From contig JAFTZU010000184.1 of assembly GCA_017461005.1 (NCBI GenBank), forward strand, positions 1 through 51,882: a DNA stretch of 51,882 nt, given 5' to 3'. The stretch is from Clostridia bacterium (GTDB taxonomy: Bacteria > Bacillota > Clostridia > Oscillospirales > Acutalibacteraceae). The notes beneath the pieces are model-generated. The model saw nothing but the letters and a program-made list of their open reading frames with translations, searched no databases and was not told where the DNA came from. Shown in pieces: positions 7,312-15,952 of this stretch. Each line of letters opens with the position of its first letter. Position 1 is the first letter of the stretch. A program made the position numbers and the translations under genes.

Positions 7312-7932
7312 TTAGTCGTACGGTTCCTCTTCCGGCTCTTCCGGGAAGCGGAGGTCGAGGTACTCGAGGATCATCTTGACCGCGCCGTCGATGCCGATCT
7401 CGGTCGTGTTGATGATGAGGTCATAGTTCTCGAAGGTCTGCCAGCGGCTCCGGGAGTAGGTCTCGTGGAAGCGCTGTCTTGCCTTGTCCACTTCGGCGAT
7501 GCGCCGCTCCGCCTCTTCGAAGGTGAGGTCGAAGGCCTCCATGACGTTCTTGATGCGGAACCCGGTCTTCGCGGTGACGAAGACGTTGACATTGTAGTCA
7601 ACGTTCTCGAGGGCTTCTCCGGCGCAGCGGCCGACGATGACGGCTCTGTCTTCGGTCTCGGCGATGTGCTGGAAGTACTCGAACATGTACTGCATCATCT
7701 TCTCCGGCAGGTCGGAACCACCGCCCTGGGACAGGCGGTAGAGGATGGAACGACGGGGCTTCTCGTCGTAGTTCTTCAGGACTTCGGGGTCGAGGTCGTG
7801 CTGCTTCGCGATGTCGTCGATGATGCTGTCGTCATAGACTTTGCAGTTCAGGACTTCCGCGAGTTTTTCCGCGATGACGGAGCCTTTGCTGCCGTGGTCT
7901 CTTGCTACATGGACAATGACTTTCTGTGTCAT
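7312..7932 (-). CDS. Cytidylate kinase-like family protein (copy 1)
   Basis: A 206-residue P-loop-type protein of the cytidylate-kinase-like family (PF13189 type). The N-terminus VIVHVARDHGSKGSVIAEKLAE is the nucleotide-binding start, followed by VYDDSIIDDIA, RAVIVGRCAGE and a DKARQRFHETY motif typical of the family. ATG at 7932 is preferred over an upstream in-frame ATG because GATGAGGTG sits 6 nt before it. The adjacent gene is a close paralogue with the same translational leader (GAGGTGAACNCC-ATG). The family's physiological substrate is unsettled. The protein is shorter than canonical Cmk and its acidic tail differs between copies. Confidence 0.85.
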   Translation of the reverse strand: MTQKVIVHVARDHGSKGSVIAEKLAEVLNCKVYDDSIIDDIAKQHDLDPEVLKNYDEKPRRSILYRLSQGGGSDLPEKMMQYMFEYFQHIAETEDRAVIVGRCAGEALENVDYNVNVFVTAKTGFRIKNVMEAFDLTFEEAERRIAEVDKARQRFHETYSRSRWQTFENYDLIINTTEIGIDGAVKMILEYLDLRFPEEPEEEPYD

Positions 7933-7976
7933 GGAGTTCACCTCATCCATAGGTTGGTCTCTTAATACATGAAAAC

Positions 7977-8006
7977 ATTATAACAAACGGATTCGAATGC
8001 CGTAAA
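7977..8006 (-). promoter_or_regulatory. Promoter of cytidylate kinase-like copy 1
   Basis: On the - strand: TTTACG (8001-8006), 18-bp spacer, TATAAT (7977-7982). Confidence 0.5.
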
Positions 8007-8072
8007 CGGGAAAAGCGGATTTATTTCAAAAATCGAAACATTTTTCCTCTTTTGATAAAAGGTGCTGCCGAC

Positions 8073-8104
8073 AAAAAGAGCCCGGACCGTGAGGCCCGGG
8101 CGTC
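8073..8104 (-). terminator. Terminator between the two kinase-like paralogues
   Basis: On the - strand GCCCGGGCC-TCAC-GGTCCGGGC is followed by TCTTTTTG, so the two paralogues are probably separate transcription units. Confidence 0.8.
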
Positions 8105-8112
8105 TTGCATGC

Positions 8113-8703
8113 TCAGTCGAGATGTGCGATGTAGTTGAGGATGAGGTCGACGGCTCCGTCCACACCGAGGTCGGTGGTGCTGATGACGAGGTCGTAGTTG
8201 TCGACGTTCTTCCACTTCGTGTCGGAGTAGGTGTCGTGGAAGCGCTGACGGTCTTTGTCGACGTCCAGAATGCGCTTCTGCGCGGTCTCGTAGTCGATGC
8301 CGTAGTACTCCATGATGTTGCGGATGCGGTTCGACATGCGCGCGGTGAGGAAGACGTTGACGACGTTCGGATACTCCTTCAGGACCGTGCCGGCGCAGCG
8401 GCCGACGATGACGGCTCTGTCTTCCGTCTCGGCGACGCCGCGGATCTTTTCAAAGACCTGCTTCGTCAGTTCCTCTTCGAGGTCTGCGGAAACGCCCTGT
8501 GCCAGTCTGTAAAGAAGGGAACGTTTCGGCTTCTCCTCGTACTCTTTGAGGAACTCCTTGTCGAGTCCGTGCTCTTCCGCGATCTCTTCGATGAGTTTCT
8601 TGTCGTACAGTTTGCAGTCCAGTCGCTCCGCCAGCTGTTCGCCGACGACATGACCTAAGGAACCGTGCTCTCTGGAGATGTGGATGATGACTTTTTCTTT
8701 CAT
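8113..8703 (-). CDS. Cytidylate kinase-like family protein (copy 2)
   Basis: A 196-residue paralogue of the neighbouring gene, with the same order of motifs: VIIHISREHGSLGHVVGEQLAE, LYDKKLIEEIAEEHG, KPKRSLLYRLAQG, RAVIVGRCAGT and DKDRQRFHDTY. ATG at 8703 follows GAGGTGAACACC; an in-frame ATG three codons earlier overlaps the SD. It lacks the acidic C-terminal tail of copy 1. The function is probably nucleotide phosphorylation, but neither paralogue sits near rpsA or ispH, as housekeeping cmk often does. A regulatory or alternative-substrate role remains open. Confidence 0.85.
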   Translation of the reverse strand: MKEKVIIHISREHGSLGHVVGEQLAERLDCKLYDKKLIEEIAEEHGLDKEFLKEYEEKPKRSLLYRLAQGVSADLEEELTKQVFEKIRGVAETEDRAVIVGRCAGTVLKEYPNVVNVFLTARMSNRIRNIMEYYGIDYETAQKRILDVDKDRQRFHDTYSDTKWKNVDNYDLVISTTDLGVDGAVDLILNYIAHLD

Positions 8704-8807
8704 GGTGTTCACCTCTTATCGTTTTTACAGTCAGGGCCATTTCCTCCACTTATATTGTACTCCAAAACGGTCCAAACGAAAATAGATAAATCGTGAACTC
8801 CCGATGG

Positions 8808-9647
8808 TCAGATCTTGCCGAGAAGTCTCAGGTAAGTGGGGAGAGCCTCCTCGAAGTTGACGCCGTACCAGCGGCCTTCCGGGTCCTTCAGCGTTGCCCG
8901 GAGCGAGGCCAGGGTGTACTCTGCCGCGATACGGATGCCGTCCTCGATGGAGAAGTCATTTTCGAGGGCGCCGACGAGGGCGGAGGCAAAGAGGTCTCCG
9001 GTGCCGTGGAAGGACTTCTGTTCCTTGTCGGTGAAGTAGGTGAAGAACGTGTCCGTCTCTTTGTCGTATGCGGCGCCGCCCAGTTCTCCCTCCTCGAAGG
9101 AGACGCCGGTGAGGACCGCGTAGCGGGGGCCGAGGTCGGCGAGCTCTTTCAGGAGCCGTCGGATGTATTCCTTCGAATACCCTTCGGCGATGTACTCCTC
9201 ACCCAGTAAGAACGACGCTTCCGTGATGTTCGGGACGACGACGTCCGCTTTGGCGCAGAGGCCCTTCATCGCCCCGACAAATTCGGGGGCGAAGCCCGCG
9301 TAGAGCTTGCCGTTGTCCGCCATTGCCGGGTCGACGACGACCAGGGTGTCTTCAGTGCGGAACCGGTCGATGATGTTCTCGACGAGTTCCACCTGGTGGA
9401 TGCTGCCGAGGTAACCGGTGTAGATGGACGAGAACTCGAGTCCGAGGGCGGCCCAGTGGTCCGCGATGCCGGGCATGTCGTCCGTGAGGTCATGGAAGGT
9501 GAATCCCTCGAACGCGGTATGGGTCGAGAGGACCGTGGTGGGGAGGACAGCACACTCGATGCCGGCCGCCGAGATGATGGGGAGCGCTTCCGTCAGGGAG
9601 CATTTTCCGACGCCGGAAATGTCCTGGATGGTCAGTACGCGTTTCAT
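8808..9647 (-). CDS. Pyridoxamine kinase (ribokinase superfamily)
   Basis: A 279-residue protein. The start KRVLTIQDISGVGKCSLT and the segment FSSIYTGYLGS are typical of pyridoxal/pyridoxamine kinases. VVVDPAMADNGKLY holds the family's conserved DP-MxDxGK core, and FHGTGDLFASALVGAL holds the GTGD anion-hole/catalytic Asp. It would phosphorylate vitamin B6 vitamers to supply PLP, which the TrpB-like enzyme and the decarboxylase in this window need. ATG at 9647 has AAAGGAG about 10 nt upstream. A long open frame continues upstream antisense to nhaA but has no coding support. The gene appears monocistronic. Confidence 0.9.
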   Translation of the reverse strand: MKRVLTIQDISGVGKCSLTEALPIISAAGIECAVLPTTVLSTHTAFEGFTFHDLTDDMPGIADHWAALGLEFSSIYTGYLGSIHQVELVENIIDRFRTEDTLVVVDPAMADNGKLYAGFAPEFVGAMKGLCAKADVVVPNITEASFLLGEEYIAEGYSKEYIRRLLKELADLGPRYAVLTGVSFEEGELGGAAYDKETDTFFTYFTDKEQKSFHGTGDLFASALVGALENDFSIEDGIRIAAEYTLASLRATLKDPEGRWYGVNFEEALPTYLRLLGKI

Positions 9648-9810
9648 GATATTTTTCTCCTTTGGAGTCAGATGCTGCAGACAGTATATCGCCAAAGTGT
9701 TCCTTTGAAAAGTGCCAATTACGAAAAGAAAACAGGGGACAGATGGGTGGAGAAGCTCCCGTTCTTTCTGATAAAGATTGTAAAATGTAATCCGATTTTT
9801 GGTGCTTCCC

Positions 9811-9839
9811 TTGAAAAGTCCCGCGAGAAATCTTAATAT
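9811..9839 (+). promoter_or_regulatory. Promoter of nhaA
   Basis: TTGAAA (9811-9816), 17-bp spacer, TAATAT (9834-9839); the start codon is 31 bp downstream. Confidence 0.7.
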
Positions 9840-9869
9840 ATATTCATATCCTTTTGAGAGGTGACAAGT

Positions 9870-11120
9870 TTGAGTAACACAAAACAACCGAGTAAGCTCA
9901 GCCATATCTCGAACGATATCATCCGCGCTTACTCCATCCCCCTGATCCTGGGTGTCCTCGTCGCCCTGCTGGTCGCGAACGTCGCGCCCCACTGGTACGA
10001 GTACTGGATCGAGGAGCATCTGTTCTTTGGCAAGTTCACGTTCGCCTGGTTCGTCGAGAACGTCTTCATGGTGTTCTTCTTCGGGACCGCCGGCATCGAG
10101 ATCGTCCATGCACTGTCTCCCGGAGGCGCTCTGAACCCCATCAAGAAAGCCGTCACACCTCTGATGGCCACCCTCGGCGGCGTCCTTGGCCCGGCATGTC
10201 TGTTCCTGCTCCTCAACCACTTCTTCGGTCATCCGGACTGGTCGAACGGCTGGGGCATCTGTACCGCAACGGATATCGCGCTGGCCTGGCTCTTCGCCAA
10301 GCTGGTCTTCGGCAAAGACCATCCTGCCGTCAGCTTCCTGCTGCTTCTGGCGGTCGCCGATGACGCGATCGGCCTTGCCATCATCGCCATCTTCTACCCG
10401 ACCCCCGGACAGCCGATCCGCCCGATCTTCCTGCTGCTGGTCCTCGCCGGCATGCTGGTCGCGTTCGCGTTCAAGAAACTGAAGGTCAAGAGCTACTGGC
10501 CCTACATCCTCGTCGGCGGCATCCTCTGCTGGCTCGGTCTCTTCAAGACCGGTGTTTCTCCGGCACTGTCCCTCGTCTTCATCGTCCCGTTCCTTCCGAA
10601 CAACAAGAAGGAGTTCGAAGCTCTCGAGAAGTTCGGCAAAGAGACGACCCTCACGAAGTTTGAACACAACGTCAGCCCCATCGTGGACTACGGTCTGTTC
10701 TTCTTCGGCTTTGCCATGGCCGGCGTCCGTTTCTCGGTCATGAGCGCTCTGACGTTCATCGTCATGATCTCGCTGATCGTTGGCAAGATGTTCGGCATCT
10801 CGCTCTTCACCTTCGTCTTCGGTCACGGCTTCAAGTTCGGCCTGCCGAAGGGCATGTCGAACCTCGACGTCATCGTCGCCGGCATCGTCGGCGGTACGGG
10901 CCTCACCGTTGCCCTGTTCGTGACGAATGCCGCTTACACCGACCTCGCGGTCCAGGGTGCCGCCAAGATGGGCGCGCTCTTCAGTGTGGCCGCCGGCATT
11001 TTCGCATTCCTGATCCATACCATCTTCCGTCCGATCTTTGCGAAGGCTGACGAAGAAGCGGTCCTGGAAGAGGAAGCGATCGAAAAACTCCACGAGGAAA
11101 CGGCTCACAAAGAGGCCTGA
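9870..11120 (+). CDS. nhaA: Na+/H+ antiporter NhaA
   Basis: A 416-residue membrane protein with about 11-12 helices. The diagnostic NhaA pair is present: ATDIALAWLFAKLVFG in helix IV and AVADDAIGLAIIAI in helix V, where the adjacent Asp-Asp is the ion-binding site. FFFGTAGIEI and GGTGLTVALFV also fit the family. It exchanges external H+ for internal Na+ and controls pH and sodium levels. The C-terminal tail is strongly acidic and helical. TTG at 9870 is selected because GAGAGGTG ends 6 nt upstream; an in-frame GTG at 9861 lies inside that SD. Together with the SSS and Na/Pi transporters it indicates active sodium cycling. Confidence 0.92.
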   Translation: MSNTKQPSKLSHISNDIIRAYSIPLILGVLVALLVANVAPHWYEYWIEEHLFFGKFTFAWFVENVFMVFFFGTAGIEIVHALSPGGALNPIKKAVTPLMATLGGVLGPACLFLLLNHFFGHPDWSNGWGICTATDIALAWLFAKLVFGKDHPAVSFLLLLAVADDAIGLAIIAIFYPTPGQPIRPIFLLLVLAGMLVAFAFKKLKVKSYWPYILVGGILCWLGLFKTGVSPALSLVFIVPFLPNNKKEFEALEKFGKETTLTKFEHNVSPIVDYGLFFFGFAMAGVRFSVMSALTFIVMISLIVGKMFGISLFTFVFGHGFKFGLPKGMSNLDVIVAGIVGGTGLTVALFVTNAAYTDLAVQGAAKMGALFSVAAGIFAFLIHTIFRPIFAKADEEAVLEEEAIEKLHEETAHKEA

Positions 11121-11137
11121 GTCCTTACCGTTCAAAA

Positions 11138-11172
11138 AACCGCCCGGAACCTCTCGGTTTCGGGCGATTTCT
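11138..11172 (+). terminator. Terminator of nhaA
   Basis: CGCCCGGAACC (11141-11151) pairs with GGTTTCGGGCG (11156-11166), followed by ATTTCTT. Confidence 0.72.
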
Positions 11173-11255
11173 TATTTACAAAGGACGGGCAGATATTGTA
11201 AACTTATTGAGTTAAAAAACCAGTGAGAGAAATGAACCGAAAACGGGAGGCCCCT

Positions 11256-12740
11256 ATGTCAAGAATCGGATTCGACAACGACAAATATCTGAAACTGCAG
11301 TCGTCCCACATCAAGGAACGCATCGAGAGCACCGGCGGCAAGCTGTACCTCGAGTTCGGCGGCAAGATCTTCGACGACTACCATGCCATGCGCGTACTGC
11401 CCGGCTTTGAGGCGGACAGTAAACTGCGGATGCTCGCCCAGCTGAAAGATGACGCGGAAGTCGTCATGGTCATCAACGCGGGCGACATCGAAAAGAACAA
11501 GAAGCGCGGCGACCTCGGCATCACCTATGACATGGATGCCCTGCGCCTCATCGACGCCTACCGTTCCTACGGCCTCAACGTGTCCTCGGTCGTCCTGACC
11601 CGGTTCGCCGGCCAGGACAAGGCAGTCGCATACCAGAAGCGCCTCGAATCCCTCGGCATCAAGGTGTATCGCCATTACCCGATCGCCGGCTACCCCAGCA
11701 ATGTCCCGCTCATCCTCTCCGATGAAGGCTACGGCAAGAACGAATACATCGAGACGAAAAAGTCCCTCGTCGTCGTCACGGCCCCCGGCCCCGGCAGCGG
11801 AAAGATGGCCGTCTGCCTCTCCCAGCTCTACCAGGAGCACCAGAGGGGAGTGGACGCCGGTTACGCGAAGTTCGAGACGTTCCCCATCTGGAACATCCCG
11901 CTGAAGCACCCGGTCAACCTCGCCTATGAGGCTGCCACCGCCGACCTGAACGACGTCAACATGATCGACCCGTTCCACCTCGAAGCCTACGGCGAGACCG
12001 CCGTCAACTACAACCGCGACGTCGAGATCTTCCCGGTCCTGAACGGCATCTACAAGAAGATCTACGGTGAGAGCCCGTATAAATCGCCCACCGATATGGG
12101 TGTCAACATGGCCGGCTACTGCATCTTCGACGATGACGCCGTCTGTGAGGCCTCCAAGCAGGAGATCATCCGCCGGTACTACACCGCCCGCGCGGATCTG
12201 CGCCGGGGCAACGGCACCGAAGAAGCCGTCGAGAAGATCAAACTCCTCATGGAACAGTGCGACATCGGTCCGGAGGACCGTCCCGTCGTCGCCGCCGCCA
12301 ACACCGTGTCCGAACTGACCGGAGGCGTGGCCGCTGCCATCCAGCTGAACGACGGCTCCATCGTCACCGGCAAGACCACGACGCTGCTCGGCGCCACCTC
12401 CGCCATGCTGCTGAACTCGCTGAAGAAACTCGCCGGCATCCCGGATGAGATCGACCTCATCTCCGCCGAGATCATCGAGCCCATCCAGCAGCTGAAACTC
12501 GACCACTTCGGCGACCACAACCCGCGGCTCCATGTCGATGAGATCCTCATCGCCCTCACCATCTGCGCGAAGACCGACGAAAACACGAAACTGGCCCTCG
12601 ACCAGCTCGACAAGCTCAAGGGCTGCGAGTTCCACTCGTCCGTCATCCTGTCCTCCGTCGATGAGCGGATCCTGAAGCAGCTCGGTGTCAACTTCACCTG
12701 CGAGCCCACCTACGAAAAGACGAAACTCTACCACGCGTAA
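11256..12740 (+). CDS. DUF1846 domain-containing protein
   Basis: A 494-residue cytoplasmic protein matching the DUF1846 family along its full length: start IGFDNDKYLKLQSSHIKERI, FGGKIFDDYHAMRVLPGF, a nucleotide-loop-like VVTAPGPGSGKMAVCLSQLY, and a C-terminal GKTTTLLGATSAMLLNSLK. The GPGSGK segment resembles a P-loop, but the enzymatic activity of this family has not been established to my knowledge. ATG at 11256 follows GGGAGG by 6 nt. The gene is alone, between the nhaA terminator and a strong terminator of its own. Confidence 0.88.
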   Translation: MSRIGFDNDKYLKLQSSHIKERIESTGGKLYLEFGGKIFDDYHAMRVLPGFEADSKLRMLAQLKDDAEVVMVINAGDIEKNKKRGDLGITYDMDALRLIDAYRSYGLNVSSVVLTRFAGQDKAVAYQKRLESLGIKVYRHYPIAGYPSNVPLILSDEGYGKNEYIETKKSLVVVTAPGPGSGKMAVCLSQLYQEHQRGVDAGYAKFETFPIWNIPLKHPVNLAYEAATADLNDVNMIDPFHLEAYGETAVNYNRDVEIFPVLNGIYKKIYGESPYKSPTDMGVNMAGYCIFDDDAVCEASKQEIIRRYYTARADLRRGNGTEEAVEKIKLLMEQCDIGPEDRPVVAAANTVSELTGGVAAAIQLNDGSIVTGKTTTLLGATSAMLLNSLKKLAGIPDEIDLISAEIIEPIQQLKLDHFGDHNPRLHVDEILIALTICAKTDENTKLALDQLDKLKGCEFHSSVILSSVDERILKQLGVNFTCEPTYEKTKLYHA

Positions 12741-12762
12741 GGGTCGTCCATAACGAAACAAG

Positions 12763-12795
12763 AGAGACCCCGGTCCGATGACCGGGGTCTCTTTT
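12763..12795 (+). terminator. Terminator after the DUF1846 gene
   Basis: AGAGACCCCGGTC-CGAT-GACCGGGGTCTCT, then TTTT. It lies between convergent genes; the T-run favours the + strand. Confidence 0.9.
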
Positions 12796-12825
12796 TGAGT
12801 ATTTGTTAGGAGGTCGCAGTCCTGT

Positions 12826-14214
12826 TTATTCTTCCGGCTGCGGGGGAAGGGTCTCGGCATACTTTGCCAGTTCTTCGTCGGTCGGGATGTAGTCGTTCAT
12901 GACGCCGTCGTTGAACTGCTGGTACGCGACGAGGTCGAAGTAACCGGTGCCGGTGAGGCCGAAGACGATGGTCTTCTCTTCGCCGGTCTCCTTGCATTTC
13001 AAGGCTTCGTCGATGGCGGCGCGGATGGCGTGGGACGATTCCGGAGCCGGCAGGAGGCCTTCACAGCGGGCGAACAGTTCGGCAGCTTCGAAGACGGCCG
13101 TCTGCTCGACGGAGACCGCTTCTATGTAACCGTCGTGGTAGAGCTGGGACAGGACCGGGCTCATGCCGTGGTACCGGAGACCGCCGGCGTGGTTGGCGCT
13201 CGGGATGAAGCCGGAGCCGAGGGTGTACATCTTCGCGAGCGGGGTGATCTTGCCGGTGTCGCAGAAGTCGTACGCGAACTGACCTCTCGTCAGGGACGGG
13301 CAGGACGCGGGCTCGACGGCGATGATGCGGTAGTCGGCTTCGCCTCTCAGTTTCTCGCCCATGAAGGGACCGATGAGACCGCCGAGGTTGGAGCCGCCGC
13401 CGGCACAGCCGATGATGATGTCGGGTTTGACGTTGATCTTCTCGAGGGCCGCCTTGGTCTCGAGACCGATGACGGACTGGTGCAGAAGGACCTGGTTCAG
13501 GACCGAACCGAGGACATAGCGGTAACCTTCCTGCGTGACTTCCGCTTCGACGGCTTCGGAGATGGCGCAGCCGAGGGAACCGGTGGTGTCGGGGTTCTCG
13601 GCGAGGATCTTCCGGCCGATCTCCGTGGTGTCGGACGGGGAGGGGATGACGGACGCGCCGTAGGTGCGCATGACCTCTCTACGGAAGGGCTTCTGCTCAT
13701 AGGAGACCTTGACCATGTAGACCTGGCAGTCGAGGCCGAGGTATGCGCAGGCCATGGAGAGGGCCGTGCCCCACTGGCCGGCACCGGTCTCGGTCGTGAC
13801 ACCTTTGAGGCCCTGGTTCTTCGCGTAGTAAGCCTGGGCGATGGCGGAGTTCAGCTTGTGGGAGCCGGAGGTATTGTTACCTTCGAATTTGTAGTAGATC
13901 TTCGCCGGGGTCTGCAGCTTCTCTTCGAGGCAGTACGCGCGGACGAGGGGAGACGGGCGATACATCTTGTAGAAGTCGCGGATCTCCTGGGGGATCGGGA
14001 TGTAGCGGTTCTCGTTGTCGAGTTCCTGGGCGATGAGCTCGTCACAGAAGACGGCGGACAGTTCCTCGGCAGTCATGGGCTCCATGGTGCCGGGGTTCAG
14101 GAGGGGAGCCGGCTTGTTCTTCATGTCGGCTCGGACGTTGTACCATGCCTTCGGGAGTTCGTATTCATCGAGGTACACTTTGTAAGGGATGTTGTTGTCA
14201 GCTGCGGTTTTCAT
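12826..14214 (-). CDS. trpB: TrpB-like PLP-dependent enzyme (tryptophan synthase beta, TrpB2 type)
   Basis: A 462-residue protein of the TrpB2 (TIGR01415) type rather than classical TrpB. It has RPSPLVRAYCLEEKL and the PLP-lysine motif EGNNTSGSHKLNSAIAQ, where the Lys follows SH. TETGAGQWGTALS is the substrate loop, and GCAGGGSNLGGLIGPF is the phosphate-binding glycine loop. It condenses indole (or indole-glycerol-phosphate-derived indole) with serine to give tryptophan. No trpA or other trp gene is nearby, so indole salvage is plausible. ATG at 14214 has AGGATGG 8 nt upstream. Expression is controlled by a T-box leader with a UGG specifier. Confidence 0.92.
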   Translation of the reverse strand: MKTAADNNIPYKVYLDEYELPKAWYNVRADMKNKPAPLLNPGTMEPMTAEELSAVFCDELIAQELDNENRYIPIPQEIRDFYKMYRPSPLVRAYCLEEKLQTPAKIYYKFEGNNTSGSHKLNSAIAQAYYAKNQGLKGVTTETGAGQWGTALSMACAYLGLDCQVYMVKVSYEQKPFRREVMRTYGASVIPSPSDTTEIGRKILAENPDTTGSLGCAISEAVEAEVTQEGYRYVLGSVLNQVLLHQSVIGLETKAALEKINVKPDIIIGCAGGGSNLGGLIGPFMGEKLRGEADYRIIAVEPASCPSLTRGQFAYDFCDTGKITPLAKMYTLGSGFIPSANHAGGLRYHGMSPVLSQLYHDGYIEAVSVEQTAVFEAAELFARCEGLLPAPESSHAIRAAIDEALKCKETGEEKTIVFGLTGTGYFDLVAYQQFNDGVMNDYIPTDEELAKYAETLPPQPEE

Positions 14215-14265
14215 TGTTGAAACCATCCTTTCATAAATCATCTTGTGGATGCGTTGGAAGGCATG

Positions 14266-14558
14266 AAAAAAAGCCTTCATCCACGGAATTCGTTTCTCCG
14301 GGACAAAAGCGATGCTTCTGCGGTGCCACCCGGGTTGGCGATGAATCGCCCACCTCTGTCAGCCTGCCAACACAGGCCGTTCTCTGTAACGGGAGAACCC
14401 GTCGGCCCATACTCCCGGTCGCCCGGTTTCCGGCCGCCCTCCTCAGTCCATTCAACGTCGGTGCCCTTTGCTGCGTTCCCACCATCGGCAGCTCTCTGAA
14501 AAAGTTTCCCGCGCCTACTCACTCTGAGTCGTCGGTTTGTGACAAATATGAAATTTGT
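14266..14558 (-). promoter_or_regulatory. Tryptophan T-box riboswitch upstream of trpB2
   Basis: Read on the - strand, the leader has the T-box core GGGTGGCACCGCAG (about 14318-14333) that forms the antiterminator. The specifier loop GAA-TGG-AC has a TGG (Trp) codon at 14448-14450. A competing terminator pairs GCTTTTGTCC (14301-14310) with GGATGAAGGC (14273-14282) and is followed by seven T. Uncharged tRNA-Trp should stabilise the antiterminator and switch the gene on. An AGAGAG K-turn-like segment and apical-loop sequences of stem I are also recognisable. Confidence 0.9.
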
Positions 14559-14565
14559 TGAGCCT

Positions 14566-14594
14566 ACTTTACCACTTTAGCGTGATGCTGTCAA
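14566..14594 (-). promoter_or_regulatory. Promoter of the T-box transcript
   Basis: On the - strand: TTGACA (14589-14594), 17-bp spacer, TAAAGT (14566-14571). Confidence 0.8.
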
Positions 14595-14707
14595 CACCAT
14601 TTCTTTGTGAAAAACGTCTGTAAAAGGTTTCCACAGCGCTTCTGACATGAGACACTTTCGGGGAATCGTATTGAAAACCTTTTATAGTAAAGAAGAGGCA
14701 GATATAG

Positions 14708-14713
14708 TATAAT
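14708..14713 (+). promoter_or_regulatory. Putative -10 box of the transglutaminase-LRR-VWA-MoxR operon
   Basis: TATAAT in an AT-rich stretch 48 bp before the start codon. No convincing -35 hexamer is visible. Confidence 0.45.
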
Positions 14714-14761
14714 TAAAAAAATATATTTGCATGCACTTTTTAACCTTATGGAGGATATCCC

Positions 14762-15931
14762 ATGGCTAAGAAAACTATTTCATCTACAGACTCGTTCCAG
14801 GACAAGATGCCGAAGGCCGGCTCCCAGAAAGCGAGCGACCTCGTCCTGAAACTCATCGCGGCCTGTCTCGTCCTGAGCCTTCTCGCCGCCATCATGAGCA
14901 TCTTCGTCGGCATCAAGGTCGCGAAGTTCGACAGCATCGGCTCCGACCTGCAGCTGGCCGTTTCCCGCATGGGCATCGTCGCCGGCGACACCCAGGAAGA
15001 TGACGTCACCATCTCCGACCTTTACACGGTCCGCTCCACGCAGGCCATTTCCAAAGCATACCTCGCCGACCGCGCAGGCGGCCTCGACGCGAAACAGAAA
15101 GAGGTCCTCGACCTGGCCTCTGCCACTCTGAAGAACATCATCAAAGAGGACATGACCACCTTCCAGAAGGAAAAGGCCGTCTACAACTGGATGTGCAAGA
15201 ACCTGGAAATGGCGGAGACCTCCCAGGTGAACATCCCCATCTCTTCGTCGCAGATCGATGAACCCTATGGCGTCCTGAAGACCGGCACCGGCGTCTCCGT
15301 CGGCTTTGCCACCACGTTCCGGATGTTCATGGAGATGCTCGAGATCCCCTGCAAGGTCGTCCATGACACCGCGTTCACCAATGCCTGGAACATGGTCCAG
15401 CTCGATGACGAGAACTGGTACCATGTCGACGTCGGTTCCGACATCACCTACGGCAACTTCGAGAACTTCAACATGAACGACGATGTCGCCTCCTACAAGC
15501 ACACCTGGGACACCGAGTTCTTCCCGGCTGCCACCGGCACCAAGTACTGCTACGCGCTCATGAAGGCGGGCGAGGTCAAGGACCTTTACAACATCCCGAC
15601 CCGCGTCAAGAAAGCCTATGACAAGAAGCGCAAATGCATCTTCCTGAAGTTCAAGACCAGCTCCGGCAAGGACCTCGAAGTGGTCGATGAACTCGTCTCC
15701 CGTACGGCAGACTACCTCGGTGGCAACCTTGCCCAGAACACGGACAATACCGAGAACGCGGAAACCAGCGCCGGTCGCGGCGTGGCCGATGCGGTCTGCA
15801 TCAAGATGGAAGATTACTACCTGCTCGGCGTGTTCTTCGCGGACGGTTCCCAGAAGAATGCCGGACTTACTGAAAAAGACTTCAACAAGATCTCCAGAGC
15901 CGTTGAAAAGGCCTTCCCGGCCGTCGGCTGA
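14762..15931 (+). CDS. Membrane-anchored transglutaminase-like protein with a degenerate catalytic triad
   Basis: A 389-residue protein: a cytoplasmic N-terminus of about 28 residues, one transmembrane helix (about 28-51), and an extracytoplasmic transglutaminase-like core. The alignable core reads TGTGVSVGFATTFRMFMEML ... TNAWNMV ... WYHVD. In active relatives the first block carries Cys (GVCxGYA) and the second His (HAWN). Here these are Ser179 and Asn207, while Asp223 is kept. It is therefore predicted to be a non-catalytic, binding or scaffolding version. The C-terminal domain (about 250-389) is not recognised. It is the first gene of a four-gene operon with LRR, VWA and MoxR proteins (21, 12 and -4 nt apart). 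ATG follows GGAGG by 7 nt. Confidence 0.8.
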   Translation: MAKKTISSTDSFQDKMPKAGSQKASDLVLKLIAACLVLSLLAAIMSIFVGIKVAKFDSIGSDLQLAVSRMGIVAGDTQEDDVTISDLYTVRSTQAISKAYLADRAGGLDAKQKEVLDLASATLKNIIKEDMTTFQKEKAVYNWMCKNLEMAETSQVNIPISSSQIDEPYGVLKTGTGVSVGFATTFRMFMEMLEIPCKVVHDTAFTNAWNMVQLDDENWYHVDVGSDITYGNFENFNMNDDVASYKHTWDTEFFPAATGTKYCYALMKAGEVKDLYNIPTRVKKAYDKKRKCIFLKFKTSSGKDLEVVDELVSRTADYLGGNLAQNTDNTENAETSAGRGVADAVCIKMEDYYLLGVFFADGSQKNAGLTEKDFNKISRAVEKAFPAVG

Positions 15932-15952
15932 GCACAGAGAGGACAGTAGTTT

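Noticed and set aside
9648..11135. Upstream extension of the pyridoxamine kinase frame
   Set aside because: The frame is open antisense to nhaA, but the kinase family begins at MKRVLTIQD with a good SD at 9647; the extension has no coding character.
14281..14500. Short open frames in both directions upstream of trpB2
   Set aside because: The sequence is fully explained by the T-box leader (specifier, antiterminator and terminator); no SD or family match.
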